A model generated the notes under the pieces. That model did no database searches. It saw only the letters and a list, made by a program, of their open reading frames with translations, and had not been told where the DNA came from. A stretch of DNA of 64,000 nt, taken from assembly GCF_905220995.1 (NCBI RefSeq), contig NZ_CAJNBJ010000017.1, positions 682,001 through 746,000 on the forward strand. The letters run 5' to 3'. The translations under genes were made by a program, and so were the position numbers. Source of the DNA: Nitrospira defluvii (lineage in GTDB: Bacteria; Nitrospirota; Nitrospiria; Nitrospirales; Nitrospiraceae). This document shows positions 35,657 to 44,954 of the stretch, piece by piece (within the stretch, counting starts at the first letter, position 1; every line of letters starts with the position of its first letter).

Positions 35657-36732
35657 GGCTTGAGGGATTCTTTTACGCCCGCCTCGCCGACCGGTCCCCG
35701 TCGCAGATTGTCGATAGCCAAGCCGAACTGATTCGACAAACTCGCCAACTCCAGCACATCCCAATTGCTGAACGGCTTGCCGCTCCGCCGATTCACCACT
35801 TCCAGCACACCCACAGCCCGAGCCCCCATGCGAACCGGCACCGAGACCAGGGAAGCCACCGGCAGGACTGATTGCCATCCCTGACCGGCAACGAGGCGGG
35901 CATCCTGTGCACCGTGGGTAATCAAGACGGCTTGTCCCGTGCGATGCACCCCGGCTGCAACGTTCGACTGCAGCGCGGTAAGCCCCGCAGCCCGTTCCCC
36001 GCCGATCGCGGACAACCGCAACGACCCATCGCCTGTCCCCAGAAATAACGCTCCCGCTTCCGCCTCCACGAGTCGAATCGCGGCGTCCAAGGCCCGCCGC
36101 AATTTCTCCTGCTCGCCCAGAGCGGAATTCAGCAGGTCGCTGACCTGCTCCATATGCTGAATACGGAGAATTTTCGCCGCGTACTTGACGGTCAGCCGGG
36201 CATGGTCCAGTAGAACCGACAGCCAGGGTTCAATCGCGGTCAACAACGACAGAGCCGTTCTCGAGGGTACCCTCTGCGACTTCCCGGCGTGAAACATCAC
36301 CACACCGTCCATACGACCGATGCGATGCAAGCGGATGCCGTGCAGTTCGCCAAGACTGATTCGCGCTTGCTGCTCCGCCTGTGTCAGTCCGGCCGGCCAC
36401 TGCCCGGCCACGGAGGCATCGCTGCTTCCGGCCTCTGCCAGACAGACCATCTCGCGAGTCTGTTCATCCCGCACATAGACGGCAATTGCGTGGACCTTGG
36501 TCAGTTGCAGGAACGATTGCACGAAGACGGCAGCCACACCAATCGGCGAACGACCCTCTCCTTCGGAATGCGACAGGCTTTTGAAGAGCGCCTGCTGGAG
36601 GGCCTGGAGCAGACGGTCCTCCCGCACAGGCGCAGAAGCCCTCGCCACGATCTTACGGCGGGAACCGGCCGGAGACTTTTTCGCTGTGGTCTTGCGGCTG
36701 CTTCGAGCAATCTTACGACGAATGACGGCCAT
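35653..36732 (-). CDS. GAF-domain protein with basic N-terminus
   Basis: The 359-residue protein starts with a Lys/Arg-rich stretch (RRKIARSSRKTTAKK...) and ends with a GAF domain (LDAAIRLVEAEAGALFLGT... SLVSVPVRMGARAVGVLEVVNRRSGKPFSNWD). The middle section may hold a second, degenerate GAF (TKVHAIAVYVRDEQTREMVCLAEAG). No output domain is present, so it probably senses a ligand and acts by protein contacts; the basic start could bind nucleic acid. It lies downstream of the trp terminator and is transcribed separately. Confidence 0.75.
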   Translation of the reverse strand: MAVIRRKIARSSRKTTAKKSPAGSRRKIVARASAPVREDRLLQALQQALFKSLSHSEGEGRSPIGVAAVFVQSFLQLTKVHAIAVYVRDEQTREMVCLAEAGSSDASVAGQWPAGLTQAEQQARISLGELHGIRLHRIGRMDGVVMFHAGKSQRVPSRTALSLLTAIEPWLSVLLDHARLTVKYAAKILRIQHMEQVSDLLNSALGEQEKLRRALDAAIRLVEAEAGALFLGTGDGSLRLSAIGGERAAGLTALQSNVAAGVHRTGQAVLITHGAQDARLVAGQGWQSVLPVASLVSVPVRMGARAVGVLEVVNRRSGKPFSNWDVLELASLSNQFGLAIDNLRRGPVGEAGVKESLKP

Positions 36733-36888
36733 GACATCTCCTCATATGAAGCGTCCATCATTGCCAGACGGCAAAACTCTTCCGTCTGGATTGGGTATTC
36801 TCTTGTTGACGGGAAAACGCAGCGTCCGGGAAATCTGGACGCACAAATGGAGCACAGACTGAGGATCGATTTGGATGGAGGGCGCGGA

Positions 36889-36921
36889 AGATAAACAAAA
36901 CGAGGGGGCCGCCGCGCCCCT
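36889..36921 (-). terminator. Rho-independent terminator after trpA
   Basis: Starting at the trpA stop, the minus strand forms a very G+C-rich stem (AGGGGC pairing with GCCCCCT around a short loop) followed by CGTTTTGTTT, the form of an intrinsic terminator. It would end the trp transcript before the GAF gene. Confidence 0.7.
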
Positions 36922-37720
36922 AGGTCGGCTGCATCGCAACCTTGAGTGAACGCACGAAGTTCCCCACTTCCTGAACGAGTCGGCCATCCTGCCCATGCTC
37001 TCCTACCCGACGAACGATCGCACTGCCGACGATGACTCCATCGGCCACTTGTGCGACGCTCGCGGCATCCTCCGGAGTCGCGACACCAAACCCCACAGCG
37101 ACGGGCGTCTTCGTCTGTTTCTTGATCTTGGCGACATTGTCCCGCACCCCCGCCATGTCGTTCAGTTTAGCGCCAGTGATGCCTGTCAGGGAAACATAAT
37201 AGACAAATCCGCCGGACTCCTTCGCGACATAGGCGCGACGCGAGGACGTGCTCGTGGGTGCCAGCAGGAAAATCAGGTGGAGTCCCGCCGCATCGGCCGG
37301 ACCGCGCAAGGGGCCGGCTTCATCGGGAGGCATATCCGGCACAATCAGCCCATCCACGCCGGCTTCGACCGCCTTCGCGCAAAACACTGTTTCCCCGAAT
37401 GCGTGGATGTTGTTGTAATAGGCCATCAGGACGATGGGAATCTGTGTCGTCGCGCGCAGGCGGCGCACTGAATCCAGAATCTTGCGAAGTGACGTCCCGC
37501 TCTGGAGGCCGCGTTCCGCCGCCTGCTGAATCACCGGTCCATCGGCGATGGGATCGGAGAAAGGCACGCCCAACTCGATGATGTCGGCGCCGGCCCGCTC
37601 GAGTTCGAGCACCAAGTGCTCCGTGTCCTGCAACGACGGATCACCCGCCATGATGTAGGTAATGAGCGCCTTCTCTCCCTGCGCCTTCAATCGACCGAAT
37701 GTCTGATCTAAACGATTCAT
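36920..37720 (-). CDS. trpA: Tryptophan synthase alpha subunit
   Basis: Cleaves indole-3-glycerol phosphate to indole, which passes to TrpB. The 266-residue TIM-barrel protein has the family motifs LITYIMAGDPS, ADIIELGVPFSDPIADGPVIQ (with the catalytic Glu and Asp) and GFVYYVSLTGITGAK, plus a C-terminal phosphate-binding GVIVGSAIV. ATG 37720 follows AGGGG at good spacing; a Met nine codons upstream is less likely. It is the last gene of the trp cluster, separated from trpB by a 170-base spacer with a fold-back repeat, and followed by a terminator. Confidence 0.95.
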   Translation of the reverse strand: MNRLDQTFGRLKAQGEKALITYIMAGDPSLQDTEHLVLELERAGADIIELGVPFSDPIADGPVIQQAAERGLQSGTSLRKILDSVRRLRATTQIPIVLMAYYNNIHAFGETVFCAKAVEAGVDGLIVPDMPPDEAGPLRGPADAAGLHLIFLLAPTSTSSRRAYVAKESGGFVYYVSLTGITGAKLNDMAGVRDNVAKIKKQTKTPVAVGFGVATPEDAASVAQVADGVIVGSAIVRRVGEHGQDGRLVQEVGNFVRSLKVAMQPT

Positions 37721-37765
37721 TTCGATATACCCCTGTCTCCCACTCATCCAACCCCATCGTCCGCT

Positions 37766-37891
37766 GCAGGATGTTCAACCGGGCCGTCCAGCAAGGCCGC
37801 AGCAAGGAAAAAGGTGAAGCGTACTCAGGTGCGTACGTCGAACCTCTGACCGCCGCGAGAACGCAGCTGGCAGTCCGGTTCAACATCCTGC
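37766..37891. repeat. Palindromic fold-back repeat between trpB and trpA
   Basis: The ends match as inverted repeats: 37766-37782 (GCAGGATGTTCAACCGG) and 37875-37891 pair at 16 of 17 positions. The centre holds a CGTAC/GTACG hairpin (37820-37824 with 37833-37837). The right end coincides with the trpB TAG stop. The central block GCGTACTC, GTGC, GTACGT is shared with the element at 8848-9043. It looks like a member of an interspersed palindromic repeat family that has landed inside the operon; the message there would fold into a long hairpin. Confidence 0.7.
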
Positions 37892-39081
37892 TACAAGGTC
37901 ACCCCTTTGATTCTCGCCACCTGCTGCACATCCTTATCGCCGCGCCCCGAGAGATTCACCACAAGAATCTGATTCTTTTTCATCTTCGGCGCTCGCTTCA
38001 CGACTTCGGCGATGGCATGGGCACTTTCGAGCGCCGGCATGATGCCCTCTTCCCTGGCCAACAGATCGAATGCCGCCAGAGCCTCATCATCCGTCACCGA
38101 GGTGTACTCTGCGCGATTCGATTCCCTGAGGTAACTGTGCTCCGGTCCCACGGCGGCATAGTCCAGCCCAGCCGACACGGAATGGGTAAGATTGACCTGG
38201 CCGTTTTCATCCTGCAGGAGATAGGTCATGGTACCTTGGAGGACGCCGGGACGCCCGCCGGCAAACCGGGCCGCATGTTTGCCGCTCTCGACGCCGAGGC
38301 CACCCGCCTCTACGCCGACCATCTTGACCTTCTTGTCCGGGACAAAGGCGTGGAAGAGGCCCATGGCATTACTTCCGCCACCGACACAGGCGATCAAACA
38401 GTCGGGCAGTCGCCCCTCCGTCGTCAGGATCTGTTTGCGGGCCTCACGACCGATCACGGACTGAAAGTCACGGATCATCATCGGATAGGGATGCGCGCCT
38501 AGGACGGAACCGAGCACATAGTGCGTCGTCCGCACGTTGGTGGTCCAATCTCGCATGGCTTCGCTGATGGCATCTTTCAACGTCCGGCTGCCGGCGTCCA
38601 CGCCGGTTACCTTAGAACCGAGCAACCGCATGCGAAACACGTTCAGCGCCTGGCGCTGCATATCTTCCGTACCCATGTAGATTTCGCATTCCAGGCCGAA
38701 CATGGCGGCCACCGTCGCCGTTGCCACGCCATGCTGCCCAGCGCCGGTCTCAGCAATGAGACGAGGCTTCTTCATCCGTTTCGCGAGCAGCGCCTGTCCG
38801 ATGGCGTTATTGATCTTATGGGCGCCGGTGTGACACAGGTCTTCGCGCTTCAGATAGATCTTGGCCCCGCCCAGCCGCTTCGTCAGGCGCTGCGCAAGAT
38901 ATAAGGGCGTCGGCCTCCCGACATATTCCTTCAAGTAATGTTTGAATTCGGTCTGGAACTTCCGGTCCCGCCGGGTACGCTGATATACCTCTTCCAGCTC
39001 CAGGAGGGCCGGCATCAGGGTCTCAGGGACGTAGCGCCCGCCGTAGAGTCCGAATCGCCCATGTCGATCTGGTATCGCCAT
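37891..39081 (-). CDS. trpB: Tryptophan synthase beta subunit
   Basis: The pyridoxal-phosphate enzyme that joins indole and serine to make tryptophan. The 396-residue protein has [16 protein letters not shown] at the start, the PLP-lysine motif [40 protein letters not shown], the phosphate-binding [15 protein letters not shown] and the end [11 protein letters not shown]. This is the TrpB1 type that pairs with TrpA. It starts 93 bases after trpF. Its TAG stop is contributed by the end of the palindromic repeat. Confidence 0.97.
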   Translation of the reverse strand: MAIPDRHGRFGLYGGRYVPETLMPALLELEEVYQRTRRDRKFQTEFKHYLKEYVGRPTPLYLAQRLTKRLGGAKIYLKREDLCHTGAHKINNAIGQALLAKRMKKPRLIAETGAGQHGVATATVAAMFGLECEIYMGTEDMQRQALNVFRMRLLGSKVTGVDAGSRTLKDAISEAMRDWTTNVRTTHYVLGSVLGAHPYPMMIRDFQSVIGREARKQILTTEGRLPDCLIACVGGGSNAMGLFHAFVPDKKVKMVGVEAGGLGVESGKHAARFAGGRPGVLQGTMTYLLQDENGQVNLTHSVSAGLDYAAVGPEHSYLRESNRAEYTSVTDDEALAAFDLLAREEGIMPALESAHAIAEVVKRAPKMKKNQILVVNLSGRGDKDVQQVARIKGVTL

Positions 39082-39174
39082 CGCTTGTCCTTCAGCTAAT
39101 CATGGAACAAAAGTATAACAGCATGCTCGAAACGTCCGCCACCATCACGCACACACGACACGCAACCCAGGCAA

Positions 39175-39822
39175 TTACGCGATATCCTGCTGAGAGGATG
39201 CCAACCTGACGGCCTGCACAAACGCTCGAACCTTCGCGTGATCCTTCTTGCCGGGTCGCGCTTCGACGCCGCTGCTCACGTCAACGCCGTAGGGACGAAC
39301 CTGTCTGAGAGCCTGCGCGACATTCTCCGGCGTCAGCCCACCGGCCAGGAGAATACGGGCTACTGCCGCAGCTTCCGCCGCCAACGACCAATCGGCCACC
39401 TGTCCTGTTCCACCATACGCGTCCGGCGAAAACGCATCCACCAAAAACCCACGCACGCCGGCGCGGCCCTGGAACTCGGCCAGGGCCAGGAAGGATCCAC
39501 GGTCCCTGAGCCTGATTGCCTTGAGGACGGGGCGTCCCAACGTCTCGCAATAGGCCGCCGTCTCATCACCATGCAATTGCGCGAGCGCCAGGCCGCAACC
39601 GTCCATCACGTCGCGGACTACTTTCGGTTCTTCGTTGACGAACACACCGATCGGGAAGACGAAAGGCGGCAGTTCCTTGATGATGGCCTTCACCGCCGCT
39701 GTCTCCGCGCAACGCGGACTCTTCTTGTGAAACACGAATCCGACGGCATCCGCGCCGGCCTCCACCGCCACCGCCGCATCCTCGGCATTCGTCAGTCCGC
39801 AAATCTTGACCTTAACCGTCAT
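39175..39822 (-). CDS. trpF: Phosphoribosylanthranilate isomerase
   Basis: Converts phosphoribosylanthranilate to carboxyphenylaminodeoxyribulose phosphate. The 215-residue barrel begins VKVKICGLTNAEDA (catalytic Cys in KICG) and has ADAVGFVFHKKSPR, LAQLHGDE, FLVDAFSPDAYGGTG with the catalytic Asp, and LAGGLTPENVAQAL with GVDVSSGVE. ATG 39822 is chosen because it fits the conserved start and lies 4 bases after the lipoprotein stop; the longer frame is not supported. Confidence 0.96.
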   Translation of the reverse strand: MTVKVKICGLTNAEDAAVAVEAGADAVGFVFHKKSPRCAETAAVKAIIKELPPFVFPIGVFVNEEPKVVRDVMDGCGLALAQLHGDETAAYCETLGRPVLKAIRLRDRGSFLALAEFQGRAGVRGFLVDAFSPDAYGGTGQVADWSLAAEAAAVARILLAGGLTPENVAQALRQVRPYGVDVSSGVEARPGKKDHAKVRAFVQAVRLASSQQDIA

Positions 39823-39826
39823 CGCC

Positions 39827-40141
39827 TCAACAACTCTGCTTGCTCTTCTGCAGGCCGTAGAACCCACGATACGACCATTGGCAGGCCTGTCCTTTCGGGT
39901 TGAAGGTGAGCCCGATCAGATCCTGACGCCCGTCCTGCTGAGGGACCATCCACTCGCAGACTTCGCCGCCATCCTTAAACGAGTGACAGCGGGTGGGAAT
40001 GCCCATTTCCTTGATGCGATCGTCCTTGCTGCTGCCCATCCAGGAATCCCACTTCGGGGTAAATTCATGAATCTCCTGGCTGACGCAACCGGCAAGGTTC
40101 AACAATCCGATCGTCACACCACACGCGAGAATCCGCTTCAT
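39827..40141 (-). CDS. Small lipoprotein embedded in the trp operon
   Basis: The 104-residue lipoprotein has a signal peptide ending LAGC and a mature domain with four further Cys (TRCHSF, GEVCEWM, GQACQWSYRGFYG and the C-terminal Cys). Its ATG overlaps the trpC stop (ATGA) and its own stop lies 4 bases before trpF, so it is translated as part of the trp message. No link with tryptophan synthesis is known. It could be an inserted passenger gene or an envelope protein co-regulated with the pathway. Family not recognised. Confidence 0.75.
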   Translation of the reverse strand: MKRILACGVTIGLLNLAGCVSQEIHEFTPKWDSWMGSSKDDRIKEMGIPTRCHSFKDGGEVCEWMVPQQDGRQDLIGLTFNPKGQACQWSYRGFYGLQKSKQSC

Positions 40142-40962
40142 CGCGCCTCCTCCTTCGGTTCGTCGCCCAGTAACTCACGTATCTTCGCCCCGATGTCCTG
40201 CGCCCGGATCAACGACTCGCCGATCAGCATGGCATGCACACCGGCCTCCACCAACCGCAGGACATCCTCACGCTTGTGAATGCCGCTCTCGCTCACGATC
40301 AGTTTGTCGGCGGGAATCCGCTTGGCCAACCGCAGAGTCACGCCGAGATCGGTCGAGAACGTTTTGAGATCACGATTGTTGATGCCGATCATCCGCACAT
40401 CCGGCAACCATTCGAGCACGGTATCAAGTTCACGTTCATGGTGCGTTTCCACCAGTACGTCCAGGGACAACTCCTTGGCGAGCGCCGCGAAGTCGATCAA
40501 CTGACGTTTTTCCAGACCCGCCACGATCAAGAGCACCGCATCGGCCCCATAGGCCCGGGCTTCGTAAAACTGAATGTCGGCGACCATGAATTCTTTATTC
40601 AGCGCCGGCAGCCCCACCCGCCCCTTCACATCAGCAAGATAGTCCAAGTGACCCTGGAAGAAGTCTTTGTCGGTCAAGACGGAGACAGCGCTGGCCCCAT
40701 GCTCTCGATAGGCTTCGGCGATACCGACCGGTTCAAAGCGTTGCTCAAACTCTGGCCGTAACAGCCCCAGACTGGGCGAGGCTTTTTTTACCTCGGCGAT
40801 CAAGGCAGGCCTGGTCGGGGTACGGCGCGCATCCAGCGTGACGGCAAATCCAAGTGTCGGCCCGGCATCACGGATTTTGGTTTTTAACTCCGCAAGGTAG
40901 CCGCGACTGCTCTTGTGGCGAATTTCAGCTTTTTTATGCTCGAGGATCCGGTCGAGAATCAC
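40138..40962 (-). CDS. trpC: Indole-3-glycerol phosphate synthase
   Basis: Closes the indole ring in tryptophan synthesis. The 274-residue barrel shows ILDRILEHKKAEI at the start, PALIAEVKKASPSLGLL (catalytic Lys), ASAVSVLTDKDFFQG, LNKEFMVADIQFYEARAYGADAVLLI, the LVETHHERELD region and GINNRDLKTFSTDL, ending with VSESGIHKREDVLRL and AMLIGESLIRA. It follows trpD by 4 bases and overlaps the next lipoprotein start. Confidence 0.96.
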   Translation of the reverse strand: MILDRILEHKKAEIRHKSSRGYLAELKTKIRDAGPTLGFAVTLDARRTPTRPALIAEVKKASPSLGLLRPEFEQRFEPVGIAEAYREHGASAVSVLTDKDFFQGHLDYLADVKGRVGLPALNKEFMVADIQFYEARAYGADAVLLIVAGLEKRQLIDFAALAKELSLDVLVETHHERELDTVLEWLPDVRMIGINNRDLKTFSTDLGVTLRLAKRIPADKLIVSESGIHKREDVLRLVEAGVHAMLIGESLIRAQDIGAKIRELLGDEPKEEAR

Positions 40963-40966
40963 GATT

Positions 40967-41983
40967 TCACAAGGCCTTCTTGGTAAAGTCGATCAACTGT
41001 TCCAATTTCTCCATCGCCGCCCCGGAGTCGATCGTCCATTGGGCCAACTCGAATCCATCCTGCAGGGTCTTCGCCTTGCGTCCGGCTACCAACGCAGGCG
41101 CCGCGTTGAGGCAGACAATGTCGCGCTTTGGTCCTTTGCGACCACGGAAAATGTCGCGGGTGATGGCCGCATTTTCCTCCGCGCTCCCGCCCACAAGTTC
41201 TTTCGCGCGAACTCGCGCGAGGCCGAATTCAGAGGGATCGATTGTATAACTCGATACCACCCCGGCCTTGCCTTCCGACACCCGAGTCCGGTCGGTCACC
41301 GTGATCTCATCCAATCCATCCATGCCATGCACGACAAAACAATGTTGCGCGCCCAGGTGGACCAGCACCTTGGCCAGGAGTTCCGTCAATCCCGCGTCGA
41401 AAACCCCTACGACTTGTAGTCGGGCTCCGGCTGGATTCGTGAGCGGACCGAGGATATTCAACAAGGTGCGGATACCCAATTCCTGCCGCGGCTGGGCGCA
41501 ATGTTTCATGGCACTGTGGTAGAGCGGCGCGAAGAGGAAACCGATCCCCACCTCGTTGACGCAATCGGCCACCCGCTCGGGCGGCAGGTTGATGGCCACG
41601 CCCAGCGCGGCCAGCACATCCGCACTGCCAGACTTTGACGACACCGAGCGGTTGCCATGCTTGGCGACCGTCAACCCGGTCCCGGCCACCACAAAGGCCG
41701 CCGTGGTGGAGATATTGAACGTGTGGGCGCGATCTCCACCAGTCCCGCACGTGTCCACGACCTGCGCATCCCTGACCCTGATTCTGGTCGCCCGCGCACG
41801 CATCGCCAACACCGATCCGGCGATTTCCTCGACGGTCTCGCCTTTGATCCGCAGCCCCATCAAATATGCGGCAATCTGCGCCTGGGTCGCGCTCCCGTCC
41901 ATGATCTCGCCCATGACCGTCTCGGCCTCAGCCTCGGTCAGGTCGCCCCGTTCGGCCAGTTTGTGAATTGCGTCTTTGATCAT
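40967..41983 (-). CDS. trpD: Anthranilate phosphoribosyltransferase
   Basis: Joins anthranilate to phosphoribosyl pyrophosphate. The 338-residue protein has VVDTCGTGGDRAHTFNIST (PRPP-binding glycine loop), VAKHGNRSVSSKSGSADVLAALG, the GIGFLFAPLYHSAMKH anthranilate region and LLNILGPLTNPA. Start ATG 41983. It is separate from TrpG here rather than fused. An 86-base spacer with short direct-repeat character lies between it and trpG. Confidence 0.97.
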   Translation of the reverse strand: MIKDAIHKLAERGDLTEAEAETVMGEIMDGSATQAQIAAYLMGLRIKGETVEEIAGSVLAMRARATRIRVRDAQVVDTCGTGGDRAHTFNISTTAAFVVAGTGLTVAKHGNRSVSSKSGSADVLAALGVAINLPPERVADCVNEVGIGFLFAPLYHSAMKHCAQPRQELGIRTLLNILGPLTNPAGARLQVVGVFDAGLTELLAKVLVHLGAQHCFVVHGMDGLDEITVTDRTRVSEGKAGVVSSYTIDPSEFGLARVRAKELVGGSAEENAAITRDIFRGRKGPKRDIVCLNAAPALVAGRKAKTLQDGFELAQWTIDSGAAMEKLEQLIDFTKKAL

Positions 41984-42069
41984 GAGGATCGCGATCAGGG
42001 ATCAGCGGTCGGCAATCAGTCGAAAGGCCTCGGAGAGAGCCCTGTATGCTGATGACTGACGGCTGTGGG
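41984..42069. repeat. Repeat-like spacer between trpG and trpD
   Basis: This spacer is made of short overlapping GATCAG/GGTCAG/GATGACT-type words (for example GATCAGGGATCAGCGG near 41993) with no ribosome-binding or gene signal beyond the trpD site. Similar words fill the trpE-trpG spacer (42634-42732) and the leader of lysS (30178-30210). Confidence 0.4.
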
Positions 42070-42633
42070 CTAGAGTTTCAAGAAATTCCTGAGCAGCTCC
42101 TTGCCGGCGGTGGTGAGAATGGACTCAGGATGGAACTGCACGCCTTCGATGCCCAACGTCTTGTGCCGCATCCCCATGATTTCGCCATCGGCGGTCTCGG
42201 CGCTGATCTCGAAACACCCAGGCAGGTTCTTCCGGTTCACGATGAGGGAGTGATAGCGAGTCGCTTCGAACGGATTGGGAAGATCGCGAAAAATCGTGCG
42301 ACCGTCATGACGCACCATCGAGGTTTTTCCATGCATGAGCCGCTCAGCGCGGATCACCTCACCGCCGAACGCGACCGCCAGCGACTGGTGGCCGAGACAG
42401 ACGCCCAGCAGCGGAAGTTTCCCGCCGAAATGCCGGATCGCCTCGACCGAAATACCAGCCTCGTTCGGCGTACAGGGGCCCGGAGAGATCACCAATCGAG
42501 CCGGCTTCAATGCCTCGATCTCTGGAATGGAAATCTTGTTATTCCGATACACGACGACGTCTTCCCCCAACTCGCCGAAGTACTGCACGAGATTGTAGGT
42601 AAACGAGTCGTAATTGTCGATCATCAACAGCAT
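42070..42633 (-). CDS. trpG: Anthranilate synthase glutamine amidotransferase subunit
   Basis: Supplies ammonia from glutamine to TrpE. The 187-residue class I amidotransferase has [35 protein letters not shown], the nucleophile Cys in [12 protein letters not shown], and the His-Glu pair in [11 protein letters not shown]. It may also serve folate synthesis as PabA, as is common when only one copy exists. It lies 99 bases after trpE on the same strand. Confidence 0.95.
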   Translation of the reverse strand: MLLMIDNYDSFTYNLVQYFGELGEDVVVYRNNKISIPEIEALKPARLVISPGPCTPNEAGISVEAIRHFGGKLPLLGVCLGHQSLAVAFGGEVIRAERLMHGKTSMVRHDGRTIFRDLPNPFEATRYHSLIVNRKNLPGCFEISAETADGEIMGMRHKTLGIEGVQFHPESILTTAGKELLRNFLKL

Positions 42634-42732
42634 AGTGATTCGGGGAGCTCATGGCAGATGGCCTAGGGCTGATAGCAGGGTCAGAAATCCGTTTCACCAT
42701 CAGCTACAGGCTATGTGCGATACCCTCTTCTC
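42634..42732. repeat. Spacer with short repeats between trpE and trpG
   Basis: The plus strand holds GATGGCC (42657-42663) and GATAGCAG (42671-42678); the same two words occur directly adjacent at 30191-30205 upstream of lysS. The spacer carries no gene. Confidence 0.4.
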
Positions 42733-44229
42733 CTATTCCAGCCCCTGCTCGGCGAGTTCGATGGCCTTCATCATCGCGCGCGCCTTGTTGCACGTTTCCT
42801 CATACTCATGTTCGGGAACGGAGTCGGCCACAATCCCCGCGCCGGCTTGGATGTAGGCTTGCCGCCCCTTAATGACCACGGTCCGGATATTGATGCACAT
42901 ATCCATATTGCCGGAGAAACCGAAATACCCCACCGCACCGGCATAGGGCCCGCGCCGCGTCGGCTCCAACTCCTCGATGATCTCCATGGCCCGGATTTTC
43001 GGCGCACCCGAGACAGTCCCTGCGGGGAAACAGGCTCGCGTCACGTCATAGACCGATTTTCCCTTCTCTAACTGTCCCGTCACTTGGGAAACGATGTGCA
43101 TGACGTGGGAATACCGTTCAACCTGCATCAATGAATCGACTTTCACCGATCCACGAGCGGCCACACGTCCCACATCGTTCCGCCCCAGATCCACCAACAT
43201 CACATGTTCGGCCCGTTCTTTTTCATCCGCTAACAGATTCCGTGCCAGTTCCTGATCCTCTTCCGGCGTCTTCCCGCGGCGACGTGTCCCCGCGATAGGC
43301 CGCAACGAAATCTGCCCGTCTTCACACCGCACCAACGTCTCCGGTGAAGAGCCGACCAGTTCCACACCTCCGACGCGCAGATAGTACATGTAGGGCGAGG
43401 GGTTGATGACGCGTAGCGCGCGATACAACTGAAACGGCGTCGTGTGAATCTGGGTTTCCCAGCGCTGCGACAACACCGCCTGCACGATGTCACCCGCGCG
43501 GATATACTCCTTCGTCGCCACGACCATCTTCTCAAAGTCGGCCTTGTTCATGTTGGACGTGAACGTAATCGGCTTGCGACGCCGCTGCTGACGTGGCTGC
43601 CGCACCGGCCGCTTCAGGCGGGCGATCATCTTTTCAATCCGCGCCGTCGCGTGCCGATACGCCTCGCGAATGTCGCGATCTTTCGTGGATTCCAGATAGG
43701 CGTTGGCGACGACCTTGATCTTCTGCGAGACGTTGTCAAAAATCAGCAGCGTGTCTGTCAACAAGAAGGCGAAGTCCGGCAGCCCCAGACTGTCTTTTCG
43801 GAGAGACGGTAACTCTTCGAACGTTCGCACCATGTCGTAGCTCAAGTAGCCCACGGCTCCGCCGACAAACCGCGGCAAGCCCGGCACGGTCACCGGCCGA
43901 TACTCGTCCATCAATTCGCGAAGCCGCTCCAGCGGATTCCCACGGCTTTGAATGCGCAGACGTTTCTTTCCGCGGGTCAACACCAGATCGCCCTGTTCTT
44001 CGTGGATCACCGCCGACGAGCCGCTTCCAAGGAAAGAGTAGCGGGCCCAATTCTCTCCGCCGGCGACACTCTCCAGCAGATAGGCGGTCGTTCCGTGGTC
44101 GATCTTGGCAAACGCCGACACCGGCGTCTCATAGTCCGCCAAAATTTCCCGGTACAACGGAATCAAATTCCCTTCCGCCGCCAGGGCTCGAAACTCTTCC
44201 AGGGTCAATGAATAGTGCTGCTTCGCCAT
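42733..44229 (-). CDS. trpE: Anthranilate synthase component I
   Basis: Converts chorismate to anthranilate, the committed step. The 498-residue protein has the feedback-inhibition motif LLES (in AYLLESVAGG) near residue 50, so it should be inhibited by tryptophan. The chorismate-binding domain follows: SPYMYYLRVGGVELVGSSPETLV, PIAGTRRRGKTPEED, HVMLVDLGRNDVGRV and FPAGTVSGAPKIRAMEII. An Arg-rich insert (RPVRQPRQQRRRKP) links the two halves. It follows the LysM lipoprotein gene by 32 bases; no attenuator leader peptide with Trp codons was seen there. Confidence 0.96.
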   Translation of the reverse strand: MAKQHYSLTLEEFRALAAEGNLIPLYREILADYETPVSAFAKIDHGTTAYLLESVAGGENWARYSFLGSGSSAVIHEEQGDLVLTRGKKRLRIQSRGNPLERLRELMDEYRPVTVPGLPRFVGGAVGYLSYDMVRTFEELPSLRKDSLGLPDFAFLLTDTLLIFDNVSQKIKVVANAYLESTKDRDIREAYRHATARIEKMIARLKRPVRQPRQQRRRKPITFTSNMNKADFEKMVVATKEYIRAGDIVQAVLSQRWETQIHTTPFQLYRALRVINPSPYMYYLRVGGVELVGSSPETLVRCEDGQISLRPIAGTRRRGKTPEEDQELARNLLADEKERAEHVMLVDLGRNDVGRVAARGSVKVDSLMQVERYSHVMHIVSQVTGQLEKGKSVYDVTRACFPAGTVSGAPKIRAMEIIEELEPTRRGPYAGAVGYFGFSGNMDMCINIRTVVIKGRQAYIQAGAGIVADSVPEHEYEETCNKARAMMKAIELAEQGLE

Positions 44230-44261
44230 AAAGAACCGATTGCTGCGACACGACCGTCACG

Positions 44262-44954
44262 CTACGGCTGACTGACGACCAACTTCTGTCCGACGACGAC
44301 CGTGTTGTTGGTCATATTGTTCCATTTGCGCAACTGATCCAGCCCGACGTGATACTTCTGCCCGATGCGGTAGAGCGTTTCTCCCGGACGCACCGTATGC
44401 GTGGTACCTCCCAGGGAGGCCGCGGCCGCTCCGGCGGACTCCAGCGCCGTCTCCGCATGACCGAGAAGATCCTTCGCCGAATCCTTCGCCGGCTCGAGGC
44501 TCAGATCGGTCGGCACCTCGGCCTTGAGGGCTTCGTCGACAGCGGCCGCAAAATCCTTCTTGGGTGCTGCCTTCTTGGCTTTCGAAGGGATGGTCGTCAG
44601 GCGCTTCATGTCCTCTTGTGCCCGTTTCTCCAGCAGGCTCGCCTCTTTCATGGCCTGCGCTTCTTCCTGGATCTGCGCCGCCTGTTGACGCACCGCTTCC
44701 ACCTGGGCATTGAGTTCACGATTGCGGGCTTCGTATTCACTCAACTCGCGCCTGCTGCGTTTGACCTCGTTATCCAGCTCCGCGCTGCGCTTTTCTTCCT
44801 GCGCGAGGAGACGCTGAAAGTTCAGACTACGCGCCTTCTCCGCTTCATATTTCTCCGACATCACACAACCGCTCAACCCCATGCTGCACAGTACCAGCAA
44901 CCCAAGCGACCGTACTGCTGCCTGTTTCATGGATCCGCCTCGCTCAGTCATCAT
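44262..44954 (-). CDS. LysM-domain lipoprotein with coiled coil
   Basis: The 230-residue lipoprotein (lipobox LSGC) has a long coiled coil ([19 protein letters not shown] to about residue 125), an Ala/Lys/Glu linker, and a C-terminal LysM domain ([18 protein letters not shown], then [20 protein letters not shown]) that binds peptidoglycan. It would tie a membrane to the cell wall. AAGGAG lies just before two adjacent ATGs (44954, 44951); a Met at 44930 is an alternative. It lies 32 bases ahead of trpE on the same strand and may be co-transcribed. Confidence 0.8.
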   Translation of the reverse strand: MMTERGGSMKQAAVRSLGLLVLCSMGLSGCVMSEKYEAEKARSLNFQRLLAQEEKRSAELDNEVKRSRRELSEYEARNRELNAQVEAVRQQAAQIQEEAQAMKEASLLEKRAQEDMKRLTTIPSKAKKAAPKKDFAAAVDEALKAEVPTDLSLEPAKDSAKDLLGHAETALESAGAAAASLGGTTHTVRPGETLYRIGQKYHVGLDQLRKWNNMTNNTVVVGQKLVVSQP

